DNA from: Amycolatopsis sp. 2-15
GTDB taxonomy: Bacteria; Actinomycetota; Actinomycetes; Mycobacteriales; Pseudonocardiaceae
NCBI RefSeq assembly: GCF_030285625.1
Contig: NZ_CP127294.1
Location: 7,286,001 to 7,350,000 of the forward strand
DNA: 64,000 bases
Direction: 5' to 3'
Shown: positions 34,879 to 43,909 of the stretch, piece by piece
Layout: every line of letters starts with the position of its first letter
Position numbering within the stretch: the stretch's first letter is position 1
Program-made: the position numbers and the translations under genes
The notes under the pieces: model-generated
What the model was told of the DNA's origin: nothing
The model's database searches: none
Seen by the model: only the letters and a program-made list of their open reading frames with translations

Positions 34879-36216
34879 ATGGCCATCGACTTCACCCTCA
34901 CCCCGGAACAACGGGAACTCCAGGCGAGCACCCGTGCCTTCGCCCGCGACATACTCGCGCCGGTGGTCCGTGCGGCCGACGCCGAGGCGGACCCGTTGCG
35001 CGCCTTCCAGATGACCAAGGAGGCCTATGTGCAGGCCTACCGCGCCGGCATCGCGTTCTGCATGTTACCCACGCAGTACGGCGGCGGCGGGGTGTCCAAT
35101 GTGGACCTCATCCTGGCCGCCGAGGAGGTGTGCGCCGTCGACCCGGGTTTCGCCTGCACCATCCTGGTCAACGGGCTGGGCCTGATGCCCGTCTGGTACT
35201 GGGGCAGTGACGAGCAGAAGGACCGCTTCCTGCGCGCGGCCACCTCGGACCCGACCGGCGAGTACATCGTCGGCTACGCGGTGAGCGAGCCGGCCGGCAG
35301 CCCTGGCGGCACGGCGAACTTCGACGCACCCGATGCTTCACCCGTCGGAATCGGTGTCACGGCCACGCTCGATGGCGACCACTACGTGCTCAACGGCCGC
35401 AAGTACTGGCCGTGCAACGTCGCGGGCTGGGACGGGCAGGGTGCCAACGCGAGCATCGTCGTGGTGCGCACCGACCCGTCGAAGGGCGGCACCGAGGGGC
35501 TTTCGGCGATCATGATCGAGCGCGGCACCCCCGGTGTCAGCTTCAACCTCATCAGCAAGATGGGGCATCGGCTCACCCCCAACGCCGAGATCGTCTTCAC
35601 CGACGCCCGGGTTCCCGCGAACAACCTCGTCGAGGGCACCCGCGGCAACGGCGACCTGCTGATCAACCGCAACTTCGCCTGGTCGGGGCCGGTGGCCGGG
35701 ATCGCGGCGGTCGGTGTGGCCCGGACCGCCTACGAATCCGCCCTCGAGTGGGCGCGGACCTACACCGCCGGTGGCCCGAGCCCGATCATCAACCACCAGA
35801 ACGTCGGTTATGTGCTCGGGGACGTCGCGGCGCGGATCGAGATGTGCCGCTGCTTCTGCTGGAAGACCGCGCACTTCCTGGACCAGCACGACTACCACGG
35901 CGAGCTGATCGGCGCGATGTGCAAGATCCAATGCACGGAGCTGATGTTCGACGCGGTCTACAAGTGCATGCAGGTCGTGGGCGTGAACAGTCTGGACAAG
36001 CAGCACGAGTTCGAGAAGCTGCTGCGCGAGGCCGCAGTGCTGCCGCTCTACGACGCCGGCAACTTCGGCATGCAGCGCCGTCGCGTCCACGGCGTGCTCG
36101 CCAGCCCGGACTACAACCCGCGTGCTCTGATGGACGACGAGTTCGTGCCGTTCACGAAGTTCATGGAGACCATCGACACGGTCCCCACCTACCAGGAGAC
36201 CCCGCTTCCCGTGTGA
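34879..36216 (+). CDS. Acyl-CoA dehydrogenase
   Basis: ATG 34879 follows GCAGGAGG. The 445-residue protein opens MAIDFTLTPEQRELQASTRA, typical of the family. The flavin/acyl-CoA region YIVGYAVSEPAGSPGGTANF holds the SE-PAGS motif, and GRKYWPCNVAGWDGQGANAS lies in the beta domain. The C-terminal helical domain includes NRNFAWSGPVAGIAAVGVAR. It should oxidise an acyl-CoA at C2-C3 with FAD. Its length is slightly above the usual 380-400 because of inserts in the beta domain. Divergence from the GAF-LytTR regulator suggests that protein controls it. Confidence 0.88.
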   Translation: MAIDFTLTPEQRELQASTRAFARDILAPVVRAADAEADPLRAFQMTKEAYVQAYRAGIAFCMLPTQYGGGGVSNVDLILAAEEVCAVDPGFACTILVNGLGLMPVWYWGSDEQKDRFLRAATSDPTGEYIVGYAVSEPAGSPGGTANFDAPDASPVGIGVTATLDGDHYVLNGRKYWPCNVAGWDGQGANASIVVVRTDPSKGGTEGLSAIMIERGTPGVSFNLISKMGHRLTPNAEIVFTDARVPANNLVEGTRGNGDLLINRNFAWSGPVAGIAAVGVARTAYESALEWARTYTAGGPSPIINHQNVGYVLGDVAARIEMCRCFCWKTAHFLDQHDYHGELIGAMCKIQCTELMFDAVYKCMQVVGVNSLDKQHEFEKLLREAAVLPLYDAGNFGMQRRRVHGVLASPDYNPRALMDDEFVPFTKFMETIDTVPTYQETPLPV

Positions 36217-36375
36217 CGGGCGAGCGCTCGGGTGCGCCCCTCACCGGACGCACCCGGGCGCTGGGCGCTGCCTGGCGGAACCGGTACTCAGCGACGTCGA
36301 CCGCGTGCCACAGCGCGTCGAGCAGAAGCGGCGGCGCCCGTCGCGACATCCTCTTCTGACCCGGCGGAAGAGATC

Positions 36376-36498
36376 ATGGGCCGCATCGAGGCGGTGACTG
36401 CCGAGGAACAGGCTAGTGCATTTCATCAGCACGCCTACGCCGCGCTGGTGCATCTCGGCTATTCCGAATTCCTCAGCCTACAGCCGTCAACGCACTGA
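36376..36498 (+). CDS. Short hypothetical protein, possibly truncated
   Basis: ATG 36376 after GGAAGAG gives 40 residues, VTAEEQASAFHQHAYAALVH and LGYSEFLSLQPSTH. It could be the start of a larger gene ended early by a frame change. No family could be assigned. Support is limited to the plausible ribosome site and amino-acid composition. Confidence 0.25.
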   Translation: MGRIEAVTAEEQASAFHQHAYAALVHLGYSEFLSLQPSTH

Positions 36499-36611
36499 TC
36501 TTGCGGCAATCCGGTCGGGTGGGCTTCGACCCGAGCGGTGGCGGGGTGCTCGACGATCCGGTGGCCGCACGACACTCCCACCGATACGAACCGGCGGGAA
36601 ACCGTTGATGC

Positions 36612-37346
36612 ATGACGATTCTCATATACGAGGGGAGCCTCCGCTTGGAGCCCGGTCACGAAGGCTGGGTACGGCTGTACCCGATCAACTTCCGCGAGCT
36701 CGGCGGGGATGCGAGCTTCAAGAAGTATGACGTGATCACCGTGGACGCGACGCCGGCGCGCCAGGACAGCAGGCGGGAGAGCTGGCGGCCCCGGATGCAG
36801 ACGATGCGGAAGGAGGGCAGCCTCGCTGGTTGGGAGCGCCGTCGCCCCTGGCTGGACCCGATGGTCGGACGGATCACCATGTGCCGGCTGCACCGCGGCG
36901 CCAGCATGGACACCCCCTCGCTCGCACTGGTCCGCCCGAGTCGGATCAAAGCACTCCAGGTCAAGCCGCATCCCGGCTGGTCACCGGCACAACAGGGGAA
37001 GATCGACGCCTACGTGAGACAGTGCACTCTCTTCGGCAACGAGGACCGCACTCCCCTGCAAGCTCCGCGGTTCTCCGCCACCTTCCATTACGAGTGCGAA
37101 GAACCCGGCTGCCGAGGACACCGACAGGGCTTTATCGACTGGGAGTTCGTCGCGTTCACTCTGCTGAGGTTGGGATCGAAGCGAGACCGCGAGGCTCAGG
37201 CGTTTCTTGAGAAGCAGTTCTTTGTCCAGCCCTGCACACCGGAGAACGATGTGGCCTTCTACGTGGGAAATGTCGCCGCGCATCCACGGACGTTCAGCGT
37301 GCTCGGCCTCTACTACCCGCCGCGCAAGCCGTCACGTCGACGCTGA
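36612..37346 (+). CDS. Hypothetical protein, DUF488-associated
   Basis: This is 244 residues. The opening EGSLRLEPGHEGWVRLYPIN, FRELGGDASFKKYDVITVDA resembles a family in which a short N-terminal fold reads out IRLYP-like strands. The C-terminal half has FSATFHYECEEPGCRGHRQG and FIDWEFVAFTLLRLG, with a C-x4-C-x2-H set that may bind zinc. Proteins of this layout often lie beside DUF488 genes, and here its 3' end overlaps that of the convergent DUF488 gene by 15 bases. The biochemical role is unknown. Nucleic-acid metabolism or defence is a possibility only. Confidence 0.6.
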   Translation: MTILIYEGSLRLEPGHEGWVRLYPINFRELGGDASFKKYDVITVDATPARQDSRRESWRPRMQTMRKEGSLAGWERRRPWLDPMVGRITMCRLHRGASMDTPSLALVRPSRIKALQVKPHPGWSPAQQGKIDAYVRQCTLFGNEDRTPLQAPRFSATFHYECEEPGCRGHRQGFIDWEFVAFTLLRLGSKRDREAQAFLEKQFFVQPCTPENDVAFYVGNVAAHPRTFSVLGLYYPPRKPSRRR

Positions 37347-37784
37347 TCTCCGAGCGATCTCGTCCAGCACGATGTCGCGGTGACACCTGGCCTGATCGGC
37401 CTCGAAGCACAGCACGGCGAGCACCTCGGACGAAGCCCGGCCAGCGAGGCCGGCCAGTACGTTGTCCGCATCTGGGCCGCTGATCGACTCGGCGTAGCAC
37501 CGGCGCGCCGTAGCGAGCTCGTCGGCGTCGCCGCCGAATCCCGCACGGTTCGACTTCGCGTTCCCCAGCTCTCGGTAGTGCTCGTACGCGATCCCCGCGG
37601 TCGCGAGGGCCTCGCGCAGGGCGTTCTTGCTGAAGCCGCGCTTCCTCGAGATCGGGGTAAGCCGCACGTCCACCAGCGTCTCCACCCCAGCAGCCACCAA
37701 ACCTTCGACGAACTGCTGCAGGTCGCAACCCTCGTATCCCACACCGAGCGCACCAGCGCGCGGACGAGTCTTGGCAGCAGTCAT
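37332..37784 (-). CDS. DUF488 family protein
   Basis: ATG at 37784 gives 150 residues; a second start three codons earlier is possible. The sequence LGVGYEGCDLQQFVEGLVAA, ETLVDVRLTPISRKRGFSKN and LCFEADQARCHRDIVLDEIA contains the DUF488 signature. That signature is DVR followed by P-x-S-R and the late C-F-E-x3-CHR. The two cysteines near the end may coordinate metal or serve in catalysis. The fold is related to rhodanese/TatD-like groups by some classifications, but no activity is established. It is convergent with the hypothetical gene at 36612 and overlaps it. Confidence 0.8.
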   Translation of the reverse strand: MTAAKTRPRAGALGVGYEGCDLQQFVEGLVAAGVETLVDVRLTPISRKRGFSKNALREALATAGIAYEHYRELGNAKSNRAGFGGDADELATARRCYAESISGPDADNVLAGLAGRASSEVLAVLCFEADQARCHRDIVLDEIARRSAST

Positions 37785-37852
37785 GACCACCACAATGTCA
37801 CGTCCCTCCCCACCAGTGTCACGTCCCCCCCGCAGTTCTGGTCAGAGACTTT

Positions 37853-38185
37853 TCATCGCAAGGAACAGCGCAAAGGGCAGCTCGCTGGACGTTGAGGTTC
37901 AGCGCACGTCGCGTTTTCGGGGCCGGCCCCGCCGGCACCACGCCCGGGCCGCGCGCGTTCCCAGGCTTCGATCTCCGGGTGCCGACCGCGGGCCCAGCCG
38001 GGGGTGCGTCCGACCATGACGTCGGGCTCCGGGAACGGGTGGTCGTCGGCGTAGCGCTTCCGCCAGGTCGAGACGACCCGATGGTCGTGACCGAACCAGG
38101 TGCCGATTTCGACCATGTCGGCGTAGCGGAAGGTCTCCCCCGGACTGCTGGGCTGCCCGTCCGCCTCGGTCCGCTGGTCGGTCAT
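37853..38185 (-). CDS. Helix-turn-helix DNA-binding protein
   Basis: This is 110 residues. The core MVEIGTWFGHDHRVVSTWRK, RYADDHPFPEPDVMVGRTPG and WARGRHPEIEAWERARP is an AlpA/excisionase-like winged helix common in actinobacteria. In it, a W-x3-RHPEIEAW end motif follows the wing. The last 35 residues (ending CPLRCSLR) are atypical and may be readthrough. It is likely a small regulator or a directionality factor of a mobile element. No cognate integrase lies beside it. Confidence 0.65.
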   Translation of the reverse strand: MTDQRTEADGQPSSPGETFRYADMVEIGTWFGHDHRVVSTWRKRYADDHPFPEPDVMVGRTPGWARGRHPEIEAWERARPGRGAGGAGPENATCAEPQRPASCPLRCSLR

Positions 38186-38573
38186 ACGGCGGAAGTTAGC
38201 AGCGGGCAGCCGCCTTACGCAGGGATCGCCACGCGCGGCGACTAGAGCCGGTTCAGGAAGCTGATCGCCTCGATGTCGCGGGCGATGCAGAGCACGTCGC
38301 GCCGCGCATGGAGCGCTTCACACGCCCAGTTCGGCCTAGGGTGCCGGGCAACTCTTTGGTGCGCGGCGAGTCGAATGCACGTGCGCGCCCCTCATCACAG
38401 GTGGTCGTGAGGTGACGTCGCGTCTGTCACGCTGACCGACACGGTGCGAGCTGCGTGAGCTTCGGACGGAGCACCGGCCCGACGGAGGATCTCGCTGGCC
38501 GCTATCGAACCGGGCACCCAGCTCATACACCAGCGCTACGGCCTTGTGACGGATAATAACTTCTTGATTGCCC
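38186..38573. other. Stretch with only a possible short gene tail
   Basis: No complete gene is supported. On the minus strand, bases 38242-38340 read ACEALHARRDVLCIARDIEA and ISFLNRL before a stop, a plausible C-terminal scrap, but no start is visible upstream. The remaining bases give no family match and no clear hairpin. Confidence 0.35.
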
Positions 38574-39770
38574 TCAGTGGACGAATCCGGGAAGCAACCC
38601 GAGGGCAGGGACCACCGCTGCCGTGCACACTGTCATGGACACGACGTTGCCCACGAAGGGGTGGACCGCGTCCGGGAGCCTTCGTGAGGTGTACGCGGCG
38701 AGGGGCGGAGCGAGGATCGCGCCCAGGACCGCGCCGCCCACGATGGCCGGGACAGTGGGGCCGTAGGTGAGCACTACGGCGGGTGCGACGGAGACCAGGG
38801 GGACAAAAGTCGGGTACCAGCCGTGTCGGGCCCACTGGCGGCGGTAGAGCAGGACGCCGAGCGTGGAGGTCAGGACCTGCGTGGTGAGCAGTGCCGGGAG
38901 CAGCGCGGTGCCGTGCACCGGGGTCAGGGGGTTGAGCAGGTACGTGAGCAGCGTGCCGACGAGCAGACCCGCCGAGCTGATTTCGTTGCCGTGGAACGGT
39001 GCTTCGGCGAAGTCGGCCAGTACGCGGCGGATGACCCACGCAGGTCCTTGGCGTGGCGGATCGACCGGGTCGGGTGCTGGTGTCGGCCGCCGGGGGAACC
39101 ACGGCAGTATCCGGCACAGGGGGAACGCGAGCAGCGCACTGAGCCACATGCCGCTGGCGTTGCCGATCGAGGTGGGCAGCCCCAGTGGGTAGCACACGAA
39201 CTGGACCAGTCCGATCGCGATCGGCGTCGTCAGCACGGCGCCGAGGACCGCGCCGGTGAGAGCCACCCGCCAGCCCGGCCCGTAGGTCAACACGACCGCG
39301 GGCGGGATTGACACGAACGCGACGAACGTCGGCTGCCACGCGCCCGTGGCGGGGATCGTCCAGCCCCACGCGAGGTTCGACAGCAGCAGCCCGAGCAGCG
39401 CCGATCCGGTGAGCCACGGCCACAACCCGGTGCCGACAGCGATCGGGAACCCGGCCCAGCGGCGCCGCCGGGTCGCCGCAACATGGGCGATCCAGCTGCC
39501 GGCGAGGAGGCCGAGCCCACCGAGATCGGCCTTGAACGACTGCGCCTCGGTCGTGTCGCCGAGGCACCAGCGCAGGAATGCGGGAATCCGGGCGTACGCC
39601 TGCTCCTGCCACACGTCGTAGCCGGGAAGCATGTGCGGCAGCGAGCCACTGGCCGCCGAGAGCAGGTAAGCGAGGCCGGCGGCCGCGGCCACGAGCGCAC
39701 CGCCGGCGAGCCAGCGGCCCAGAGCGCCGGGAGCGCGCCCGACGGGCGGCGCGGGGCGCCGCGTGGTCAT
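38574..39770 (-). CDS. Polytopic membrane protein with internal duplication
   Basis: From ATG 39770 there are 398 residues; a start at 39875 would add 35 polar residues. The product has about 10-12 membrane segments. Two halves share a clear repeat: PTFVAFVSIPPAVVLTYGPG followed by ALTGAVLGAVLTTPIAIGL, and PTFVPLVSVAPAVVLTYGPT followed by IVGGAVLGAILAPPLAAY. Re-entrant-like VVLTYGP turns at the same place in each half suggest a two-fold pseudo-symmetric transporter or channel. The family was not recognised. The gene stands alone. Confidence 0.7.
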   Translation of the reverse strand: MTTRRPAPPVGRAPGALGRWLAGGALVAAAAGLAYLLSAASGSLPHMLPGYDVWQEQAYARIPAFLRWCLGDTTEAQSFKADLGGLGLLAGSWIAHVAATRRRRWAGFPIAVGTGLWPWLTGSALLGLLLSNLAWGWTIPATGAWQPTFVAFVSIPPAVVLTYGPGWRVALTGAVLGAVLTTPIAIGLVQFVCYPLGLPTSIGNASGMWLSALLAFPLCRILPWFPRRPTPAPDPVDPPRQGPAWVIRRVLADFAEAPFHGNEISSAGLLVGTLLTYLLNPLTPVHGTALLPALLTTQVLTSTLGVLLYRRQWARHGWYPTFVPLVSVAPAVVLTYGPTVPAIVGGAVLGAILAPPLAAYTSRRLPDAVHPFVGNVVSMTVCTAAVVPALGLLPGFVH

Positions 39771-40050
39771 GTCGTCGGCGCCGGTGATCGGCGAACGGCC
39801 GAGAAACGTGCCACCGCTTTCGTCACCGACCCGGTTCCCTCCACCGCACTGATCTGCCCGACCCGAAGTCGGCATGAAACCGGATCAACTTGGTTTCGCG
39901 TGATTCCGGTGTCTGTCCTTCGCGTTGTTGTCGACGAGTTCCCTGCTGTTGCGACGAGGGGGCAATGAGGTCGGCTGACCGAGCGGGAAGCGTTGTCCTA
40001 TCACGACTTCCAGGTGGACTCTGTCAGTCTGCCGGGAGTGGTGAACTGTG

Positions 40051-40091
40051 CTGAAGAGCGAAAACCGACCGGGTTCCCACAGATCCGGACA
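40051..40091 (-). repeat. Copy A of a 41-base interrupted repeat
   Basis: On the minus strand, TGTCCGGATCTGTGGGA (from 40091 down to 40075) and GCTCTTCAG (40059 to 40051) recur in the same order and spacing on the plus strand at 42083-42123. Copies A and B are therefore inverted repeats bounding the block that holds the glxA-like and HD-domain genes. Confidence 0.7.
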
Positions 40092-40184
40092 TCGGTTCGG
40101 CACGGGGAGCCACGGATGCAACGCTTCAGACAACCCGGCGCTTCGGCAACCTGCGCCGGGTTCGACGATTGCGAGGTCAGGACA

Positions 40185-41147
40185 GTGCCCAGCTCGAGGA
40201 ACGTGGTGTTCGTCATCTTCGACGGGGTGAAAAGCCTGGACGTGGCCGGGCCCGCCGAGGTCTTCGCCGAAGCGAACCTCTTCGGCGCGGACTACGCGCT
40301 GTCCTATGTGTCTCCCTCGGGTGAGGCCGTGGCCACCTCGACCGGGTCGACCATGCCCGTCGACGGTCCCGCCGACAGCGTGGCGCACGCGGACACCATC
40401 GTGGTCTGCGGCGGCGATGTCCTTGTCAGCGCCCCCATCGATCCCGAGCTCGTGGCTGCCATCCGGGTGCTTCACGAGCGGACCCGCCGGCTCGTCTCCA
40501 TTTGCACGGGTTCCTTCGCCTTGGCCACTGCGGGCGCGTTGTCCGGGCGTCGGGCAACCACCCATTGGCGCTACGCGCAGCTTTTCGCTCGTGCGTTCCC
40601 GGACGTCGACGTGCTCCCGGATGCTCTCTTCGTACAGGACCGAGGGGTGTTCACGTCGGCGGGGGTGTCCGCCGGGATCGACCTCGCCCTGGCCTTGGTC
40701 GAGGCCGACAACGGCCCCGACCTCGCGCGTGCCGTTGCTCGAAACCTTGTCGTTTTCATGCAACGTCCCGGTGGCCAGTCGCAGTTCTCCGCTCCTCTGG
40801 AGATAAAGCCCGCCCGGACGCCGACGCTGCGGGACGTTGTCGATCTCATTTCCGCGGACCCCGGTCTGGATCACAGCGCCGGCCGGCTCGCCGACCGGGT
40901 CGGGGTGAGCGCTCGGCACCTCATCCGGCTCTTCCAAGCGGAGTTCGACATGACGCCGGCGAGGTATGTCGAGAAAGTGAGGCTTGATCACGCGAAGTCG
41001 CTGCTGGATTCAGGACACAACGTCGAAGAGGCGGCGGAGGGCGCGGGATTCGGGAGCCCGGAGACGATGCGCCGCACCTTCGTGGCCCGATTGGGGCTCT
41101 CGCCGAGTCAGTACCGCGACCGGTTCAAGACCACGGGCAGGCCGTAG
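40185..41147 (+). CDS. GlxA-family regulator (DJ-1/PfpI plus AraC HTH)
   Basis: From GTG 40185 there are 320 residues. The DJ-1/PfpI-like domain covers residues 5-190 (VVFVIFDGVKSLDVAGPAEV; nucleophile-elbow Cys107 in SICTGSFALA). Two AraC-type helix-turn-helix motifs follow (LADRVGVSARHLIRLFQAEF and VEEAAEGAGFGSPETMRRTF). GlxA-like proteins regulate genes through ligand sensing by the DJ-1 part. It is convergent with the HD gene, 12 bases away. The start region is duplicated in inverted form at 44509-44727, and its upstream region shares a repeat with the M24 gene. Confidence 0.85.
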   Translation: MPSSRNVVFVIFDGVKSLDVAGPAEVFAEANLFGADYALSYVSPSGEAVATSTGSTMPVDGPADSVAHADTIVVCGGDVLVSAPIDPELVAAIRVLHERTRRLVSICTGSFALATAGALSGRRATTHWRYAQLFARAFPDVDVLPDALFVQDRGVFTSAGVSAGIDLALALVEADNGPDLARAVARNLVVFMQRPGGQSQFSAPLEIKPARTPTLRDVVDLISADPGLDHSAGRLADRVGVSARHLIRLFQAEFDMTPARYVEKVRLDHAKSLLDSGHNVEEAAEGAGFGSPETMRRTFVARLGLSPSQYRDRFKTTGRP

Positions 41148-41159
41148 AATTCGTGCCAG

Positions 41160-41894
41160 TCACCCGGTCGAGAAATTCAGTGCCAAGCGAAGTGCCTTGC
41201 CCAATGGTTTCGGAGCGAGCAGCGCCATTCGACCGTCGGGTAGTTCTTCGGCGTTTCGGCGAGCCAGTGCCGAAAGAGTGCGGTGGATGTCGTGGGACGG
41301 GTACAGGGCATAGCCTTGACCTGTGGCCCCGGACGGCGGATCCCATCTGCGGATGCCGGCAAGATCGGCCATGGCACCGCCCTGGACGTAGTAGCCGATC
41401 GGGTCCGTGGACCTGTCGAGGCCTGGTGTCGCGTGCGCGACCACGGCATCGGCGGCTTCGAGGGCTCTGCGCCGCGGCGCGCCGGCGCGGTCGAAAACCT
41501 CGAGAACGGTGTCCGCCGACCGCCGGGTGAAATCCTCCCCGGGCACGCTGACGAGCATTCCCGAGTCGTGCAGCAGTGCCGTCACGAAGAGAAGTTCCGC
41601 ATCAACCTCGGTGTGGTCCGCCTGGGTCAACGCTGTTCCGAGCAGCCAGGTTCGGTAACCGTGGAAGAGAAGCGTGGTGCCTTGCTTCTTGGACATCTCG
41701 ACGGCGGCGCTCGCAACTTCGGCGTCAGGAAATTCCGGAACGAGGGTTTCCGTCGAACGTGGCCTGTTCATCGGCCACGTGATGAAATCACCGATCGTCT
41801 CCAGGAGAAATTTTCGCATGCCGGTGCGGACGGTTGACCGCTCGGCGCGAGTCAGTACGCCGTTCGTTTCGCAGACCCAGTCGTAGCTGACCAT
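41160..41894 (-). CDS. HD-domain hydrolase, cyanamide-hydratase-like
   Basis: This is 244 residues from ATG 41894. The HD fold is visible as TTLLFHGYRTWLLGTALT (His78), then LLFVTALLHDSGML with the H109-D110 pair, and later ADAVVAHATPGLD. This layout is that of the metal-dependent cyanamide hydratase/HD-5 subgroup, where the ligands come from H, HD and later residues. It may act on cyanamide, isonitrile-like or nucleotide substrates. It is convergent with the glxA-like gene. Confidence 0.75.
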   Translation of the reverse strand: MVSYDWVCETNGVLTRAERSTVRTGMRKFLLETIGDFITWPMNRPRSTETLVPEFPDAEVASAAVEMSKKQGTTLLFHGYRTWLLGTALTQADHTEVDAELLFVTALLHDSGMLVSVPGEDFTRRSADTVLEVFDRAGAPRRRALEAADAVVAHATPGLDRSTDPIGYYVQGGAMADLAGIRRWDPPSGATGQGYALYPSHDIHRTLSALARRNAEELPDGRMALLAPKPLGKALRLALNFSTG

Positions 41895-42082
41895 CGTCGA
41901 CGACGAGGGTTCCGAGGTCGATCCACTTGCTGCGTCGCCGCTTGCGCACACGAGGGCTCCTGTAAGACGGGGGGTTTCCTGCGTCCAGTTTTGCGATCGG
42001 CGAAGTCCCGACCAGGCGGTGAGTGACAGGCAGCCCACAAATTCGGACTCGACTGCGCCGGGTCGGCAAGGTTGTCCGCTAC

Positions 42083-42123
42083 TGTCCGGATCTGTGGGAT
42101 TTTCGTCGGGTTCTGCTCTTCAG
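42083..42123 (+). repeat. Copy B of the 41-base interrupted repeat
   Basis: TGTCCGGATCTGTGGGA (42083-42099) and GCTCTTCAG (42115-42123) match copy A at 40051-40091 on the other strand. It lies 67 bases upstream of the start of the M24 peptidase pseudogene, so it probably covers its promoter region. Confidence 0.7.
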
Positions 42124-42189
42124 AGCCGTACCGGGCTCACAGACGCTGGTGCTGATCAACATCGACGCCACCACCGGAGGCACCCCACC

Positions 42190-43010
42190 TTGACCCGCGA
42201 ATTGTTCACCGACGAAGAACTCGTAACGTTCAAGGCGGCTCAACGTCTCGCCTTCGACGCGGTTGTCGCGATCGAAGCCGAATTGCACGAAGGGATCACC
42301 GAGCAGCAGGCGGCCGGGATGCTCGAGCGCTGGCTTCGCGCGCGTGGCGTTTCCCGCTTCTTCCACTACGGCTTCGTGTGGTTCGGCGACCGTACTCGAT
42401 TTCTGGGCTTTCCGCGGCTTCCGCGTCGGGCCCGAGACCTCTTCGAGCCCAAAACGGCTCGTGGCAGCGGAACTTATCGGCCGAGCAGTCGTCGGTTGGC
42501 CCACGGCGATGCGATCATCCTCGATGTCGGCCCCATCTAGCGGCGTGGAGCCGCCGATATCGGGCACTCTTGCACACTCGGCGGGCCGACGGAAGAATTC
42601 CACGAAACCCGAATGGCGCTCGCCGCCTTTCGTCCGATGATTCTGGAGATGGTGCGCAAGGGCGATACCCAGGCCAGGATCGACAACGCGTCGGCCGAGT
42701 GCCCGGCCTGCGGTTGCCGACGTTCAACGTGAAGGGTTTCAGCCCGCAGACGGTCAGCTATCTGGTGGGCGACGTCGTCGGATCGGCTCTGCGCCTGGAC
42801 GTTCGCTCCGCGCCCTTCTGGAAGCCGAGGTCCGACCGGCCGTGTGAGCCGGGTTTGTGGGCGTTCGAGCCGCAAATCGGCCGCGGCGACGTCGGCGCGA
42901 AATGGGGTGAAGTTCTCGTGGTGACCGAGGACACCGCGTACTGGCTCGACGACGATCTGCCGCACGTTCGCTATTGGGCTGACCACGGTGTCACCCAGGA
43001 CGCTTCCTGA
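42190..43010 (+). pseudogene. M24-family (Xaa-Pro-like) peptidase, frameshifted
   Basis: A TTG at 42190 opens LTRELFTDEELVTFKAAQRL and continues VAIEAELHEGITEQQAAGML to DAIILDVGPI, the first metal-binding Asp of the M24 fold, before a stop at 42538-42540. Another frame carries on with ADIGHSCTLGGPTEEFHETR, the second metal region. A third gives LPTFNVKGFSPQTVSYLVGD to the stop at 43010 (GVTQDAS). All three align to one M24 enzyme of about 270 residues. Lesions near 42543 and 42690 break it. A more degraded copy of its end is at 44840-45020. Confidence 0.6.
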
Positions 43011-43119
43011 GTGGTGACAGCGCCGCCCAGTTTCCCGATGTTCCCAGGGGAAATACCAAGACTTTCGACGATTCTCCTTTGCCGCCGGTGCTGCTGATGA
43101 AGCCGCGTCCCTGGCTGCT

Positions 43120-43909
43120 GTGGTGGCGGGTCCGGTTCTGCTGCCGGGTGACGCGGGATACGACGAAGAACGCGCCGTCTTCAACCTGAACCACGAGCTG
43201 GTGCCCGCGGTGATCGTGGTGGTGGCGCAGAGCGCGGCTGATGTCCAGGCCGCGGTCGCGTTCGCGGCGGGCCGGCACCGGCCGGTCCTGGTGAAGACCA
43301 CCGGCCACCAGATGGTCGGCGCGGCACGCGGCGCCGTCGTGATCGCGACGCATCGGATGAACGACGTGGTGATCGACACCGTCGGCCACACGGCCCGGGT
43401 CGGCGCCGGGGCGTTGTGGGCCGAGGTCGTCGCGGAAGCGGCGAAGGTCGGGCTGGCCCCGCTCAACGGGTCGAATCCCACGGTGGGAGTCTCCGGTTAC
43501 CCTGGGCGGCGGCCTCAGCTCGACCCTCGGCCGCTCCCACGGCTACGCGGCCGACCACGTGCTCTCGCTCGAGGTGGTGACCGCGGACGGCGAACTGCGG
43601 CAGGTCGACGCCGAGTCCGAACCCGAACTGTTCTGGGCGCTGCGCGGTGGAAAGGGCAACTTCGCCGTGGTGACCGCGCTGGAGTTCGACTTGTTCCCGG
43701 TGCCCCGCCTCTACGGCGGCGGCCTCAATTTCCCCGGTGAGCGGACGGCCGATGTGCTGCGCGCCTGGACCGCCTGGCTCCCGGGCACACAGGAAACCAT
43801 GGTTTCGTCGTTCGCCGTGCTGCGGCTCCCACCGCTGCCCGAACTGCCCGAACCGCTGCGCGGCGCGTTCACGGTGTCCTTGCGGTTCTCGATTCCGGAG
43901 TCGCGGTAG
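43120..43909 (+). pseudogene. FAD-binding (PCMH-type) oxidase, frameshifted and truncated
   Basis: GTG 43120 starts VAGPVLLPGDAGYDEERAVF, typical of berberine-bridge-like oxidases. FAD-binding segments VLVKTTGHQMVGAARGAVV and VGAGALWAEVVAEAAKVGLA follow. A one-base loss near 43497 shifts to the frame continuing LSLEVVTADGELRQVDAESE and FWALRGGKGNFAVVTALEFD. At about 43890 the gene is cut by an inverted IS5-family transposase fragment, so the substrate domain and C terminus are gone. Confidence 0.7.
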
